In this document: piece after piece, positions 27,342 to 36,565 of the stretch
Layout: each line of letters starts with the position of its first letter
Position numbering within the stretch: position 1 is the first letter of the stretch
DNA from: Paraburkholderia adhaesiva
GTDB taxonomy: Bacteria > Pseudomonadota > Gammaproteobacteria > Burkholderiales > Burkholderiaceae
Reading direction: 5' to 3'
Length of the DNA stretch: 64,000 nucleotides
Assembly (NCBI RefSeq): GCF_021390575.1
Contig: NZ_JAJEJQ010000001.1
Location: forward strand, 2,766,501-2,830,500
Translations under genes and position numbers: made by a program
The notes under the pieces: generated by a model
The model's input: only the letters and a program-made list of their open reading frames with translations
Told to the model about the DNA's origin: nothing
Database searches by the model: none

Positions 27342-28538
27342 TCACCCACGCTTGCGTTGATGCACGAGGAATGCCGCGACCGTAGCCAGAACCAGGCCAC
27401 TACCGCCCAGCACAATGCCCGCCCAGCCCATCGCGCTATAGAGCGTGCTAGCCACCGCCGATCCCATGGCACCGCCAACAAAGATACTTGTCATGTACAG
27501 CGCATTCAGGCGGCCGCGGCTCGTAGCGTCGAGGGCATAAACGGCGCGCTGACCCAGCACCATGTTCATCTGAACCGCGAAATCCAGAGCGATGCCGGTC
27601 ACACCCAACCACACAACACCGTGTGCGCCGCCAATCAGACCCGGGAGGAGACTTACCGCCGCGACGATCATGGCGAAAAGAGACGCTCCCCGCGTATAAC
27701 CAGCATCGGCAAGCCGACCCGCAACGGGTGCTGCGGCCGCGCCCAACGCGCCCACCAGGGCGAACAGACCAACTTGCTCTTGCGTCAGGCCATAGTGCCG
27801 GGTCAGCTCAAGCGGTACGCTCGTCCAGAACAGGCTGAACGTGCCGAACAGCAGACCTTGGTACAGAGCGCGCTCGCGCAACACGGCAAATCGAGTAAAG
27901 AGATGCCACAGCGAGCCGAGGAGTTGACCGTAGCTGGACGTATGCTCAGGTACTCGACGAGGCAAAGTCGTTGCAATAACACCGACAGTACCCAGCGTCA
28001 TGGCCGCCGCAAACATGAACACGGCACGCCAGCCGAAGTGCTGCGCCAGGAAACTCGACAAGGGGCGCGCCAGCAGAATGCCGAGCAACAACCCGCTCAT
28101 GATGTTACCCACCACGCGTCCACGCGATTCCTCCGGTGCGAGATGGGCTGCGAGTGGAATCAGAATCTGTACCGTGACGGAACTCAGCCCGACGAGCAGG
28201 GACGTGAGAAGGAAGATTCCCGGTGTAGCGGAGAAAGCTGCGGCCAGCAGGCTCGCCGTAGCGGTCAGCGCCGTTACGATCAACAGTCGACGGTTTTCAA
28301 GCAGATCGGCCAAGGGAACCAGGAAGAACAAGCCAAGTGCATAGCCGATCTGCGTCAGCGAAACGATCAGGCTCGCGCCCTGCGACGACAGTCGAACTGC
28401 CGGCGCGATAAGTTCGATGATCGGTTGGGCGTAGTAGATGTTTGCGACGATCGCACCGGCGCTGACTGAAAACAGTCCCACCAACGTCGGTGACATCTCG
28501 GGACGGGCGCTTTGTGCGCTGGATGACACGGTGTTCAT
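27342..28538 (-). CDS. MFS transporter
   Basis: Inner-membrane transporter of the major facilitator superfamily, 398 residues with about 12 hydrophobic helices; the loop signature between helices 2 and 3 is seen as PLADLLENRR. Such proteins usually export small molecules or drugs; the substrate is unknown. The ATG at 28538 (MNTVSSSAQSARPEMSP) puts the first helix at residue 20 or so; the longer open frame upstream is rejected. It lies 123 bp downstream of a LysR regulator on the same strand, a typical regulator-transporter pair. A GCAGCTTC/GAAGCTGC hairpin at 27214-27236 follows its stop but has no U-tract. Confidence 0.88.
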   Translation of the reverse strand: MNTVSSSAQSARPEMSPTLVGLFSVSAGAIVANIYYAQPIIELIAPAVRLSSQGASLIVSLTQIGYALGLFFLVPLADLLENRRLLIVTALTATASLLAAAFSATPGIFLLTSLLVGLSSVTVQILIPLAAHLAPEESRGRVVGNIMSGLLLGILLARPLSSFLAQHFGWRAVFMFAAAMTLGTVGVIATTLPRRVPEHTSSYGQLLGSLWHLFTRFAVLRERALYQGLLFGTFSLFWTSVPLELTRHYGLTQEQVGLFALVGALGAAAAPVAGRLADAGYTRGASLFAMIVAAVSLLPGLIGGAHGVVWLGVTGIALDFAVQMNMVLGQRAVYALDATSRGRLNALYMTSIFVGGAMGSAVASTLYSAMGWAGIVLGGSGLVLATVAAFLVHQRKRG

Positions 28539-28661
28539 GGCTAAGTCCTCAGGGTTGAATGCATCTGGAAGAGATGCCCTGAAGCTTAGCCAGCCATTCA
28601 ACCGTACAGAATAGGGTCGCACCGCAACACGGCTTTGCGGCCAACGCAAAGCCACGGCAGA

Positions 28662-29594
28662 TCAGCCGGGCAAGCCGACCTGCGCCACCTGATGCGTCGG
28701 CCCGGGAATCTGGGCGAGAAAATCGAGGAATGCCGAGACTCGGCGAGACCCTCGTTGACTGGGCAAGTACAACGCGGTGACGGCCGAAGTCGCGCGATTG
28801 GGGTTGACCGTCCAATGGTCGAACAGCACGTTCAGCCGCCCCGCGTGAATATCCGCATCGACCAGCCAGTCCGGTAGCAAACCGATGCCGCTGCCTGACA
28901 TGACGAGTTCGTACAGCATCTCCATGTTGTTGGCGCGCAGCCGCCCAGATACCGGCACCTGCAGTTCTTCCTCGCCGCGTTTGAACGTCCAGACCTGAGC
29001 GTTACTGCCAAAACTGAAACGCAGGCAAGCGTGCGCCGTCAGTTCCATCGGAGACTCAAGGTAGCCATGCTGCTGCAGGTAAGTCGGGCTCGCCACGACA
29101 TACCGGCGAAACGTACCAATCTGCCGCGCGATCACATCGTCATAGGAGGCCGCGCTCCCCAGCCGGATAGAAACGTCGATTCGCTCGCCGAGGAGGTCGA
29201 CGATCTCGTCCGTCATCGTGACGTCCAACTCGAGCTTGGGATGCATCGTCAGCAGACGACTGAGGTATGGCGCAATGCAGCGACTGCCGAATGCCACCGG
29301 CAGCGAAACACGCAATTGGCCGACCGGTGTATCGCCACGATCCGCGATCATGGCGTCGGCTTCGGAAACCGCATCAAGGATCTTGCGCGCACGTTGGTAA
29401 TACGCCGCGCCTGCTTCCGATACCGTCACCTGACGAGTCGATCGATTTAGCAGAACCGCCCCGAGTTCCGTCTCCAGACCGTCGATCGTGCGCGTGACGG
29501 ACGAGGTTGCCAGATCGAGTCGGCGTGCCGCGGCAGAAAACCCTTTGGCATCGACGGTTTCGACAAACGTTCTAAGTGCCAGCAGTTTGTCCAT
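28662..29594 (-). CDS. LysR-family transcriptional regulator
   Basis: LysR-type regulator of 310 residues. The winged helix-turn-helix occupies the first 60 residues (MDKLLALRTFVETVDAKGF, then SAAARRLDLATSSVTRTI), followed by a linker and a periplasmic-binding-like effector domain from about residue 90 (LRVSLPVAFGSRCIAPYL). I start at the ATG at 29594, which gives the standard LysR N-terminus; the extra 26 codons upstream are unsupported. It precedes the MFS transporter on the same strand and probably controls it. The effector is not predictable. Confidence 0.9.
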   Translation of the reverse strand: MDKLLALRTFVETVDAKGFSAAARRLDLATSSVTRTIDGLETELGAVLLNRSTRQVTVSEAGAAYYQRARKILDAVSEADAMIADRGDTPVGQLRVSLPVAFGSRCIAPYLSRLLTMHPKLELDVTMTDEIVDLLGERIDVSIRLGSAASYDDVIARQIGTFRRYVVASPTYLQQHGYLESPMELTAHACLRFSFGSNAQVWTFKRGEEELQVPVSGRLRANNMEMLYELVMSGSGIGLLPDWLVDADIHAGRLNVLFDHWTVNPNRATSAVTALYLPSQRGSRRVSAFLDFLAQIPGPTHQVAQVGLPG

Positions 29595-29759
29595 GCGCAC
29601 GGTCTCCTGGGGGCTCGAAGTGGGTGATTGTCGTACAGCGCGTTTACTGTGGGAATCCGATGGAGCCCGCACAGCGGCAGATTCCCTGAGCGTTGACGCT
29701 CGACAAAACCGGGCCGCCCTGGTAATCCGCGACGGGCCTTTTCTTGCAGGAAGACAAAC

Positions 29760-30482
29760 TCAATGCGGCAGTTCGGCTGCCCCCATGCGCCGCGCGATCA
29801 CCGACGCGCGCTGCGCCAGATAAGCCGAATCGCGATGCTCATCGAAATACCTCGGACGCGGCAGCATCACCGCAAGCCGCGCCGCTTGCCAGGCCGTGAG
29901 CTTCGACGCGCTCGTGCGGAAGTAGTATTGCGCCGCCGCCTCGGCGCCATAGACGCCATTGCCCCACTCCACCGAATTCAGATAGATCTCGAAGATGCGC
30001 TCCTTGTCGAGCAGCGTCTCCAGCATCCACGTGATGATGAGTTCCTGGCCCTTGCGGATGTAGCTTTTCTCGCGCGAAAGGAACAGGTTGCGCGCGAGCT
30101 GCTGCGTGATCGTCGAACCGCCAGCCGCAATGTGGCCACGCCGCCGGTTCTTTTCCCACGCCTGCAGGATCGCGTCGGTTTCGTAGCCCTTGTTGTTGAC
30201 GAAGTTCGCGTCCTCGGACGCGATGATCGCGCGCTTGAGGTTGCGCGATATCTGGTCGTAGGGCACCCAGCGATGCTGGATCGAGACACCGGGACGGTCT
30301 GCGCCAAGGCGCGCTTCGTCGGTGCGCATGAATGCCGTCGATTGCGGATCGACGAAATTCCAGGCCGCGATCTGCGCGAAGTAATAGGCCTGCAGCCCTA
30401 CCCAGGCGATCACGAACACCGCGACCACATAGGCCAGCCAGCGCAAGGCGCCCGGACGTTTCACGCCTGAGTGCTTCGGCAT
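29760..30482 (-). CDS. mtgA: monofunctional biosynthetic peptidoglycan transglycosylase
   Basis: Membrane-anchored glycosyltransferase of family GT51 that polymerises lipid II into glycan strands. It has 240 residues. An N-terminal transmembrane helix (about 15-36) is followed by a periplasmic catalytic domain with the family motifs [11 protein letters not shown] (catalytic Glu near residue 88), [14 protein letters not shown] near 118 and [15 protein letters not shown] near 155. It lacks a transpeptidase domain. It lies 27 bp after aroE and forms a likely minus-strand unit with aroE and the RNB gene. Confidence 0.95.
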   Translation of the reverse strand: MPKHSGVKRPGALRWLAYVVAVFVIAWVGLQAYYFAQIAAWNFVDPQSTAFMRTDEARLGADRPGVSIQHRWVPYDQISRNLKRAIIASEDANFVNNKGYETDAILQAWEKNRRRGHIAAGGSTITQQLARNLFLSREKSYIRKGQELIITWMLETLLDKERIFEIYLNSVEWGNGVYGAEAAAQYYFRTSASKLTAWQAARLAVMLPRPRYFDEHRDSAYLAQRASVIARRMGAAELPH

Positions 30483-30509
30483 CAGGGCCCCTGTGTGCGT
30501 GCGGCGCGC

Positions 30510-31379
30510 TTAAGCGTGCGCCGCCAGTTGCGCGCGCAGCGCGGCCAGTACCGGCGCGCTGTCGGGGCGCACGCCGCGCCAGACGTAGAACGATTCTGCT
30601 GCCTGCTCGACCAGCATGCCGAGCCCGTCCGCCGCGCGTGCACCGAGCGACTGCGCGTGGCGCATAAAGACCGTCGGCTGCGCGGCGTACATCATGTCGT
30701 AGGCCAGCGTGTGCGTGCCGAACGCGCGCTCGTCGCATTCGGGCAGTGCAGCGTCGAGGCTGCCTGCCGTCGCGTTGACGATCACGTCGTAGGGCGCCGG
30801 ATCGACCGCGTGCGGCCCGCCGCCGTTGATGAGGCAGCCGGCCTCGGCCGCCGCGCCCGCGAACTGGCCAATCAGATCGTGTGCCTTCGCGGCCGTGCGG
30901 TTAACGATGGTGATCTCGCGCGGACCGCGTTCGAGCATCGGCAGCACGACGCCGCGCGCTGCCCCGCCCGCGCCGAGCAACAGCACGCGCGCTCCCTTGA
31001 GGGCGACGCCGAGATTCGCTTCGATGTCGCGCACGAGACCGAAGCCGTCGGTGTTGTCGCCGAAGATGCCGTCTGCGTCGAAGCGCAGCGTGTTCACCGC
31101 ACCCGCCGCTGCCGCACGCGGCGAGAGCCGGTGCGCGAGCGCATGCGCTTCGAGCTTGAACGGGACGGTCACGTTCAGGCCGCGGCCGCCGGCCGCTTTG
31201 AATGCGTTCACTTCGGCGACGAAACCATCGAGCGGTGCGAACAGGCGTGTGTATTCGATGTGCTCGCCGGTTTGCTCGGCGAACCGCGCGTGAATGAACG
31301 GCGACTTGCTGTGCGCGACCGGGTTGCCGATCACGGCGTAGCGGTCAACGTGCAAGTCGCCTGTGCCGGCTGCGCTCAT
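30510..31379 (-). CDS. aroE: shikimate dehydrogenase
   Basis: NADPH-dependent reductase of 3-dehydroshikimate in aromatic amino-acid synthesis, 289 residues. The substrate-binding N-terminus has NPVAHSKSPFIH at about 18-29, the conserved lysine is in LNVTVPFKLEA near residue 73, and the NADP loop is LLLGAGGAARGVVLPML near 133-149. Its start overlaps the stop of the upstream RNB gene by 4 bp (ATGA), so translation is likely coupled. A second shikimate-pathway gene, aroQ, is elsewhere in the window on the other strand. Confidence 0.95.
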   Translation of the reverse strand: MSAAGTGDLHVDRYAVIGNPVAHSKSPFIHARFAEQTGEHIEYTRLFAPLDGFVAEVNAFKAAGGRGLNVTVPFKLEAHALAHRLSPRAAAAGAVNTLRFDADGIFGDNTDGFGLVRDIEANLGVALKGARVLLLGAGGAARGVVLPMLERGPREITIVNRTAAKAHDLIGQFAGAAAEAGCLINGGGPHAVDPAPYDVIVNATAGSLDAALPECDERAFGTHTLAYDMMYAAQPTVFMRHAQSLGARAADGLGMLVEQAAESFYVWRGVRPDSAPVLAALRAQLAAHA

Positions 31380-33508
31380 TCGCGTGTCTCCGCTGCATGC
31401 TGTGCTTGCTGCGCGTTCGATTCGGGGGCGTTTTCAGCGGCGTTTTCGTCCGCGTTTTCGTCCGCATTTTCGTCTGTAGTGCCTTCACTCGCATCCGACT
31501 CGGCGAGCGCTTCAGCCTCGCTTTGCGCCGATTCGTCCGCGGCTTCGATCAGTTCGTCGTCTTCGCCCGCTTCTTCAGCCTCCGCACCGCTCGTCACGAC
31601 CGGCGCGTCGAGCACACGCAGCATGCGCACCGATGCCTCGATGGTCAGCTCGTCGATCGACATCACTTCGAGCAGCACGCGCGTACCGCGCGCATGCACG
31701 CCGAGCGCGGGCACGTGCATGATCAGAGGCACTTCCTCGAAGCGCACGAGATCGTCCTTGATGACGGTCGCGGCGAATTCGCGGCGGTTTTCCTGCTTGA
31801 GCCAGCGCAGACACCAGAAGTACTCCATGCGGCGCTGATAATCGGCGTAAGCGGTATAGGTCTCGTCGAAGCCCTGCACGACCGCGAAAAGATCGGCATC
31901 CTTCGGCTTGAACGGCGCAACGAGCTTCGCAGCAACACCGTGCTCGACGCACGCGAGAAGCTGCCACTGGTTCACGAGGTCAACGTAACGACGCAGCGGC
32001 GAGGTGCTCCACGCGTACTGCGCGACACCGAGGCCTTCGTGCGGCGCCGCCGAGGTCTGCATGCGCGTGCGCTTCGGACCGCTCGGCGCGCCAAACGCGC
32101 GTTGCGAGCGATAGATGCCCGGCACGCCGTGATCGTGCAGGAACGCACCCCACGTCGAATTCGCGAGAATTGCGAGCTCCGCGACGATCAGGTCGAGCGG
32201 CGAGCCACGGCGGCGCGGCGTGATCGTGACGTGTTCACCATCGACGTAGAAGTTGAAGTCGGTGTTGCGCTGGACTTCGCGGCGCAGGCCGTAGCCCGCA
32301 CGCGCCTCCTGGCGCTTCTCGAAGAGCGATTGCGCGAACGGCCACAGCACCGCGATATCGTCCTTGTGCGGATAGTCGCCGGTGCCGGCCGCGAGCGTCT
32401 CTTCGGTGACGATTTCGTCGAGCGTGTTGTGGCGCAGGTTGTTCTTCACGAACACGCGCTCGGCGCGCGTTTCGGTCGCGACGATGTCTTGCGTTTCGCG
32501 GTTCACGATGCAGTAGAGCGACAGCGCCGGACGCAGCCCGCCTTCCTTGAGCGTGAACGCATCGACGAAATCGTCGGGCAGCATCGTGATCTTGTCGCCG
32601 GGCATGTAGACCGTCGAAAGACGCGTGCGCGCGATCGTGTCCGCCATGTCACCGCGCTGAATGCCGAGCGCAGGCGCCGCGATGTGGATGCCGATGCGCA
32701 CGCGGCCATCGGCGAGCGGTTCGATCGAGAAGGCGTCGTCGATTTCGGTGGTCGTCACGTCGTCGATGGAGAACGCCTGGACGTGCGGCCCCGCCTCGGG
32801 CAGATCCTCGGGCAATGCGCCGACGTCCACGGTCGGGAAGCCCGTGCCGTGCGGGAAGAACTCCGCGAGGAAACGCGCCTCGTGCAACGCGCGCGGCGAC
32901 GCGATGCCGCCGCATTCGAGCATCAGGCGCGGCATCGAGATGCCACGGTGAGCCGCGGCCGCTTCGAGCGCCTTGTACTCGATGGAATTCTTGTCGGGTT
33001 TCGTCAGGAGGCCCAGGGCCTTGCCGCGGAACGCTTCGGGCAGCTTGCCGGCCTTCAGGTCATCTTCATAACCAGCCTGCACGAGTGCCTGCTGACGCTT
33101 GCGCTCGAGCCCGGCAAGCGCCATCTTCAACTGCTCTTCGGGCGCGCGCTGGTACTGGCCGCGTCCCTTGCGGCGGAAATACACGGGCGAACCATGCAGG
33201 CACAGCACGAGCGCCGCGCGCTCGATCGCGCCATAGGTTTCGCCGAAGTACTCGGCGGCGAGCGTCGTGAACGCGAATTCTTCGGCGGGCGCGCATTCCC
33301 AAAGGAAGTCGAGATCGATCTCCTTCGCGGCGGCTTCCGCCTGCTCCATCAACTCAGCGGCGGCCGGCTTTTCGAACTCGATCAGCACATCCTTCGCGCG
33401 CACCTTCGCGCGGCGTCCGCCCGGCAACTCGACCTGAAATGCGTCGCCCTGGCGCGACAGCACACTGCCCGCCTTGAAACTGCCCGATTCCTCAAAGAAA
33501 ACGTTCAC
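31376..33508 (-). CDS. RNB-domain (RNase II/R family) ribonuclease
   Basis: Predicted 3'-to-5' exoribonuclease of 710 residues. The RNB catalytic domain begins near residue 245; the metal-binding aspartates are in TTEIDDAFSIE (255-258 region), and the signature SPLRRYVDLVNQWQ lies near 505. The N-terminal 200 residues match the betaproteobacterial version rather than canonical OB-fold cold-shock domains. The last 75 residues or so form an acidic low-complexity tail with DENADENADENAAEN repeats. It is closer to RNase II than to RNase R in size; which RNAs it degrades is unknown. It is coupled to aroE. Confidence 0.88.
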   Translation of the reverse strand: MNVFFEESGSFKAGSVLSRQGDAFQVELPGGRRAKVRAKDVLIEFEKPAAAELMEQAEAAAKEIDLDFLWECAPAEEFAFTTLAAEYFGETYGAIERAALVLCLHGSPVYFRRKGRGQYQRAPEEQLKMALAGLERKRQQALVQAGYEDDLKAGKLPEAFRGKALGLLTKPDKNSIEYKALEAAAAHRGISMPRLMLECGGIASPRALHEARFLAEFFPHGTGFPTVDVGALPEDLPEAGPHVQAFSIDDVTTTEIDDAFSIEPLADGRVRIGIHIAAPALGIQRGDMADTIARTRLSTVYMPGDKITMLPDDFVDAFTLKEGGLRPALSLYCIVNRETQDIVATETRAERVFVKNNLRHNTLDEIVTEETLAAGTGDYPHKDDIAVLWPFAQSLFEKRQEARAGYGLRREVQRNTDFNFYVDGEHVTITPRRRGSPLDLIVAELAILANSTWGAFLHDHGVPGIYRSQRAFGAPSGPKRTRMQTSAAPHEGLGVAQYAWSTSPLRRYVDLVNQWQLLACVEHGVAAKLVAPFKPKDADLFAVVQGFDETYTAYADYQRRMEYFWCLRWLKQENRREFAATVIKDDLVRFEEVPLIMHVPALGVHARGTRVLLEVMSIDELTIEASVRMLRVLDAPVVTSGAEAEEAGEDDELIEAADESAQSEAEALAESDASEGTTDENADENADENAAENAPESNAQQAQHAAETRE
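31420..31482. repeat. Short tandem repeats in the RNB gene tail
   Basis: About four imperfect 12-bp units on the theme GTTTTCGTCCGC encode the Asp-Glu-Asn-Ala repeats of the RNB protein. Such tracts often vary in copy number between strains. Confidence 0.7.
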
Positions 33509-33626
33509 TCAATACTCTCGTTCAGACTTGCTTAGACCGCCCGCGCGATGCGGCGAGGCGGTGCTGTATACATACAGATTGGCGTTCGCGACTGTGTCCC
33601 GCGCGACGCCTTCTATTGGCGATACG

Positions 33627-34202
33627 TCAGGGGGCGTCGCACCAGGCAATCACGTCGTCGACGTAATCGGCGAATTCGCTGATGCCGTGGTCGCTGCCCT
33701 CAATCAGCTTCATGTGCACGCCCGGATAGTGCGCGAGCATTTCCCGATAGTCGAGCACCTCGTCGCCGGTCGCGGCGATCAGATAGTAACGCTCGGGCTG
33801 CGTCACCGATTCGACCGCCTGCGCGCGCAATTCGTCCAGATGGCGCTGCTCGACGACGATACTGCCGCCACCGTGCCAGAGCGGCTGCTCGCCAAGGTAC
33901 TTCGACAGATCGCGGTCCGGCACCACCGCCGGATTGAGCAGCACAGCACGCCAGCCGTGCTTTTCGGCGAGATGCGTCGCGAAATAACCGCCGAGCGAAC
34001 TGCCGATGAGCGTCACGCGCTCGCCCGGCTTCACGCGCTCACCGATTTCCTGCTCCGCGAGCGCGATGGCATCGACGGGCGACACAGGCAGCGTCGGGCA
34101 GAGCCATTCGTCGGCGCGGCCCAGTTCAGCCAGGCGAGCGGCGAGGAGCTTCGCCTTGAACGACTGCGGCGACGACCGGAACCCATGCAGATAAACGATC
34201 AC
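33627..34202 (-). CDS. YqiA/YcfP-like alpha/beta-hydrolase (esterase)
   Basis: Small alpha/beta-fold hydrolase of 191 residues of the UPF0227 type. The nucleophile elbow is GSSLGG near residue 68, an acid is in TGDEVLDY near residue 147, and the catalytic histidine is in GSDHGIS near residue 171. E. coli YqiA has esterase activity on acyl-CoA and small esters; the natural substrate is unknown. Its ATG overlaps the mpl stop by 4 bp. It lies 118 bp before the RNB gene. Confidence 0.85.
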   Translation of the reverse strand: MIVYLHGFRSSPQSFKAKLLAARLAELGRADEWLCPTLPVSPVDAIALAEQEIGERVKPGERVTLIGSSLGGYFATHLAEKHGWRAVLLNPAVVPDRDLSKYLGEQPLWHGGGSIVVEQRHLDELRAQAVESVTQPERYYLIAATGDEVLDYREMLAHYPGVHMKLIEGSDHGISEFADYVDDVIAWCDAP

Positions 34203-35602
34203 GACGTACCCCGTGCAGAAAGCGCATCGAGCAGCTTCTGATGCACGCCGCCGAAGCCGCCGTTGCTCATCACGAGGACCTGGTCGCCCGGGCGCGCGGC
34301 CGCGACCACCGCCTTCACGAGCGCGTCGAGGTCGTGGAATGCCTGCGCCTTGCTGCCGAGAGGAGCCAGCGCGCCAGCCAGATCCCAGCCGAGCGCGTCC
34401 TTGCCGCCTGGTGCGCCGTAGCCGAACACGAGGTCCGCGTCGGCGAGACTCACGGGCAGTTGCGCCTTCATCACCCCGAGCTTCATGGTGTTCGAGCGCG
34501 GTTCCAGAACAGCCAGAATGCGCGTGCGCTTACCATCGTCGCCGCTACCCACGCGCGTGCGCAGTCCGGCGATGGTCGTCTCGATCGCGGTGGGATGGTG
34601 CGCGAAGTCGTCGTAGACCGTCACGCCGTCCACGCTGCCGCGCACTTCCATGCGGCGCTTCACGTTACGGAACGTCGCGAGCGATTGGGCGGCCTGCGCG
34701 GGCGGCACGCCGACGCTGCGCGCCGCTGCAATCGCCGCGAGCGCGTTCAGCCGGTTGTGTTCGCCCTGGATTTGCCACTCGACGACACCCACGCGCTCAC
34801 TGTTGTGATAAACGGCGAAGCGTTCATCGACGGGCATATCGCTCGCGGCGGGCAGCGCCTGCCAGCCACCGTCGACACCAAAGCGCTCCACGTCGCTCCA
34901 CACGCCACGCGTGAGCACACGCTCGAGCGCATCCGAGCGGCCGTTCGTGACAACGCGGCCCACACCGGGAATCGTGCGCACGAGATGGTGAAACTGCGTC
35001 TCGATAGCGGCGAGGTCGGGGAAGATGTCGGCATGATCGTATTCGAGGTTGTTCAGCACCGCCGTGCGCGGACGGTAATGGACGAACTTTGAGCGCTTGT
35101 CGAAGAACGCGGTGTCGTACTCATCGGCTTCGATGACGAAGAAACTCGAATCGGTGAGCCGCGCGGACACGCCGAAATTGAGCGGCACCCCGCCGATCAG
35201 GAAGCCGGGATTCAGGCCCGCGTCCTCGAGCAGCCACGTGAGCATCGAGCTCGTCGTGGTCTTGCCGTGCGTGCCCGCGACGGCGAGCACCCACTTGTCG
35301 CGCAGCACATGGTCGCCGAGCCACTGCGGCCCCGACGTGTACGGCAAGCCGCGGTTCAGGATCTCCTCCATCAGCGGATTGCCGCGCGACACCACATTGC
35401 CGATCACGTAGAGGTCGGGCTTCAGATCGACCTGGCTTGCGTCGTAACCCTCGATCAGGCGGATGCCCTGCGCTTCGAGCTGCGTGCTCATCGGCGGATA
35501 GACCCCTGCGTCACAGCCGGTCACCGTGTGGCCCGCGCTGCGCGCGAGCACGGCGAGACCGCCCATGAACGTGCCGCAAATGCCGAGGATATGGATGTGC
35601 AT
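34199..35602 (-). CDS. mpl: UDP-N-acetylmuramate:L-alanyl-gamma-D-glutamyl-meso-diaminopimelate ligase
   Basis: Murein recycling ligase that joins recovered tripeptide to UDP-MurNAc, 467 residues, of the Mur ligase family. The N-terminal MHIHILGICGTFMGGLA is diagnostic of Mpl rather than MurC. The ATP P-loop is GTHGKTTT at 110-117, and the Mur signature NNLEYDHADIF is near residue 198. The ATG at 35602 gives the conserved start; the 42-codon upstream extension is not supported. It is coupled to the esterase gene downstream. A TACAAT box on the minus strand (35694-35699) could be its -10. AmpD of the same recycling pathway is also encoded in the window. Confidence 0.94.
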   Translation of the reverse strand: MHIHILGICGTFMGGLAVLARSAGHTVTGCDAGVYPPMSTQLEAQGIRLIEGYDASQVDLKPDLYVIGNVVSRGNPLMEEILNRGLPYTSGPQWLGDHVLRDKWVLAVAGTHGKTTTSSMLTWLLEDAGLNPGFLIGGVPLNFGVSARLTDSSFFVIEADEYDTAFFDKRSKFVHYRPRTAVLNNLEYDHADIFPDLAAIETQFHHLVRTIPGVGRVVTNGRSDALERVLTRGVWSDVERFGVDGGWQALPAASDMPVDERFAVYHNSERVGVVEWQIQGEHNRLNALAAIAAARSVGVPPAQAAQSLATFRNVKRRMEVRGSVDGVTVYDDFAHHPTAIETTIAGLRTRVGSGDDGKRTRILAVLEPRSNTMKLGVMKAQLPVSLADADLVFGYGAPGGKDALGWDLAGALAPLGSKAQAFHDLDALVKAVVAAARPGDQVLVMSNGGFGGVHQKLLDALSARGTS

Positions 35603-35870
35603 AAGCCTGTCACGCCGCGCGGGCGTCGGGAAACGGGTTGTTGGGATGGGGTACGCGAAGACGGCGGCGTGCGCCGCCACAACGAAGGACGCTATTGTAC
35701 CCGACGCTTCCCCGGCGGCGCGGGCCACGGAGCGCCTCCGCCGCGGGGCGCGGAACCGCTGTCAGGCGGGTTGCCGTGGACACCGGACGGGGACGACCCG
35801 GGGGACACCGTTGGGTGCGACCCGGGCACCAGTCGGGCGCCCAGGCATTCTCCAGTATCATTGAGGGATC

Positions 35871-36554
35871 ATGATTCGCAGAGCACATTTCGATCCGCAA
35901 CGCGTACGCGAGGAAATCGCGATCGCGGCAGCACGGATGATTGCCGAAGACGGCCTCGACTACGCGAGCGCCAAGCGCAAGGCGGCGCGGCAGGTCGTGG
36001 GGGACGCGCGCATCGAAGGCGCCTGGCTGCCCGACAACGACCTGATAGAAGAGGAAATCCGCGAATATCAGGCCCTGTTTCAGGGCGAGAGCCAGCCCGT
36101 GGTGCTGCGGCGGCTGCGCGAGATCGCGCTCGACTGGATGCGGCGACTCGATGCCTTCAACCCGTTTGTGACGGGTGCGGTGCTCAACGGCACGGCGGGC
36201 GAGCATTCGGATATCCATCTGCAGATCTTCTGCGACAACCCGAAGGACGTCGCCATCTGGCTCCTGAACGCGAATGTGCAATATGACGTATCGGAGACGC
36301 CCCACTTTGCTGCGCGCGCCTACGTGGAGACGCTGAGCTTCCTGTACCGGCCATCGCGCAACGAGGAGCCCGTGGGCATACACGTTGCGCTCTATGACAC
36401 CGACGACCTGCGCGGCGCCGTGCGCGCCGACGCTCGCGGACGCCTGCCGCGCGCGAACGCCGAGGCGCTCAAGGCGCTGATCGACGAAAGCGGCGCGACA
36501 TCCCCCGGCGTCCTGACGTCAACCTCACTCAATCAACACGATCAAACGGACTGA
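35871..36554 (+). CDS. conserved protein with degenerate nucleotidyltransferase-like domain
   Basis: Protein of 227 residues that I do not recognise as a characterised enzyme. The N-terminal 90 residues are helical (REEIAIAAARMIAEDGLDYASAKRKAARQ). The middle resembles a minimal nucleotidyltransferase fold: AVLNGTAGEHSDIHLQIF at about 104-121 recalls the GSxxx...SDxDL pattern, but the second metal aspartate is replaced by His. The C-terminus is Ala/Arg-rich and then polar. Homologues in this group are sometimes labelled as a Mur ligase, yet no Mur motif is present. The tlpA-like gene starts 11 bp downstream, so the two are probably co-transcribed. Confidence 0.75.
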   Translation: MIRRAHFDPQRVREEIAIAAARMIAEDGLDYASAKRKAARQVVGDARIEGAWLPDNDLIEEEIREYQALFQGESQPVVLRRLREIALDWMRRLDAFNPFVTGAVLNGTAGEHSDIHLQIFCDNPKDVAIWLLNANVQYDVSETPHFAARAYVETLSFLYRPSRNEEPVGIHVALYDTDDLRGAVRADARGRLPRANAEALKALIDESGATSPGVLTSTSLNQHDQTD

Positions 36555-36565
36555 AAAGCGCACCG

